This document shows, one piece after another, positions 6,249 through 6,308 of a stretch of 6,308 bases of DNA (position 1 is the stretch's first letter; every line of letters starts with the position of its first letter). Source of the stretch: Candidatus Pelagibacterales bacterium (GTDB taxonomy: Bacteria > Pseudomonadota > Alphaproteobacteria > Pelagibacterales > AG-422-B15). The translations under genes and the position numbers were made by a program. Location of the stretch: positions 1 to 6,308 of the forward strand of contig JADHQX010000082.1 in NCBI GenBank assembly GCA_016777745.1, written 5' to 3'. The notes below the pieces were generated by a model. The model had not been told where the DNA came from. It searched no databases and saw only the letters and a program-made list of their open reading frames with translations.

Positions 6249-6308
6249 ATGGATGTAGATATAGTTCCGTTAGCTGTTGGTAGTACAGTTACCTTAGATA
6301 TTGGTAAA
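6249..6308 (+). CDS. Possible start of a gene running off the right edge (partial)
   Basis: ATG at 6249 opens a frame that stays clear to the window end (20 codons, beginning MDVDIVPLAVGS). It is preceded in frame by a TAA at 6231. AGGA at 6244-6247 is only one base from the ATG, too close for an ideal Shine-Dalgarno. The frames from ATG 6236 and ATG 6253 close quickly, at 6281 and 6256. The - strand also has an open frame here, entering from the right and ending near 6223-6225, so orientation is uncertain. No family can be recognised. Confidence 0.3.
   Translation, partial: MDVDIVPLAVGSTVTLDIGK

Noticed and set aside
1..6308. A dedicated novel system (defence, mobile element, phage, toxin-antitoxin or CRISPR)
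   Set aside because: No nuclease, integrase, transposase, helicase, toxin or repeat array is visible. The genes are recognisable metabolic and transport families in a compact chromosome-like layout.

Overview
The window is AT-rich (roughly 70% A+T by eye) and densely packed, with every convincing gene on the + strand. Protein flavour and base composition suggest a streamlined marine bacterium. A low-GC planktonic gammaproteobacterium (SAR86-like) is my best guess, but this is inference: no rRNA or other marker gene is present.

Layout: (1) positions 1-57 look like the last codons of a gene entering from the left. (2) 111-1436 encodes a spinster-type MFS transporter with a good ribosome binding site. 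(3) After a 69-base gap, 1506-1670 encodes a 54-residue two-helix membrane protein, followed 14 bases later by a divergent GNAT acetyltransferase (1685-2182), an atypical short-chain dehydrogenase-like NAD(P)-binding protein (2185-2808) and a PlsC-like acyltransferase (2805-3404). The last three are separated by +2 and -4 bases, so they are probably co-transcribed. (4) 3431-4072 encodes a SAM methyltransferase with an N-terminal four-cysteine zinc-binding motif. It is followed one base later by an EamA/DMT-type transporter (4074-4991), and 10 bases after that by a HI0933/YhiN-family flavoprotein (5002-6183). (5) A possible new gene begins at 6249 and runs off the right edge.

Functionally this looks like a run of housekeeping and accessory metabolic genes rather than a dedicated defence, mobile or biosynthetic system. 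Two are transporters with unpredictable substrates. One is probably a phospholipid-type acyltransferase coupled to a Rossmann-fold oxidoreductase. One belongs to a flavoenzyme family linked to 23S rRNA dihydrouridine formation. The zinc-ribbon methyltransferase belongs to a recognisable conserved family whose substrate I do not know. I found no tRNA, rRNA, CRISPR, insertion sequence, long repeat or convincing intrinsic terminator. Only the genes at 111 and 4074 have clear Shine-Dalgarno sequences; the others have weak or none.
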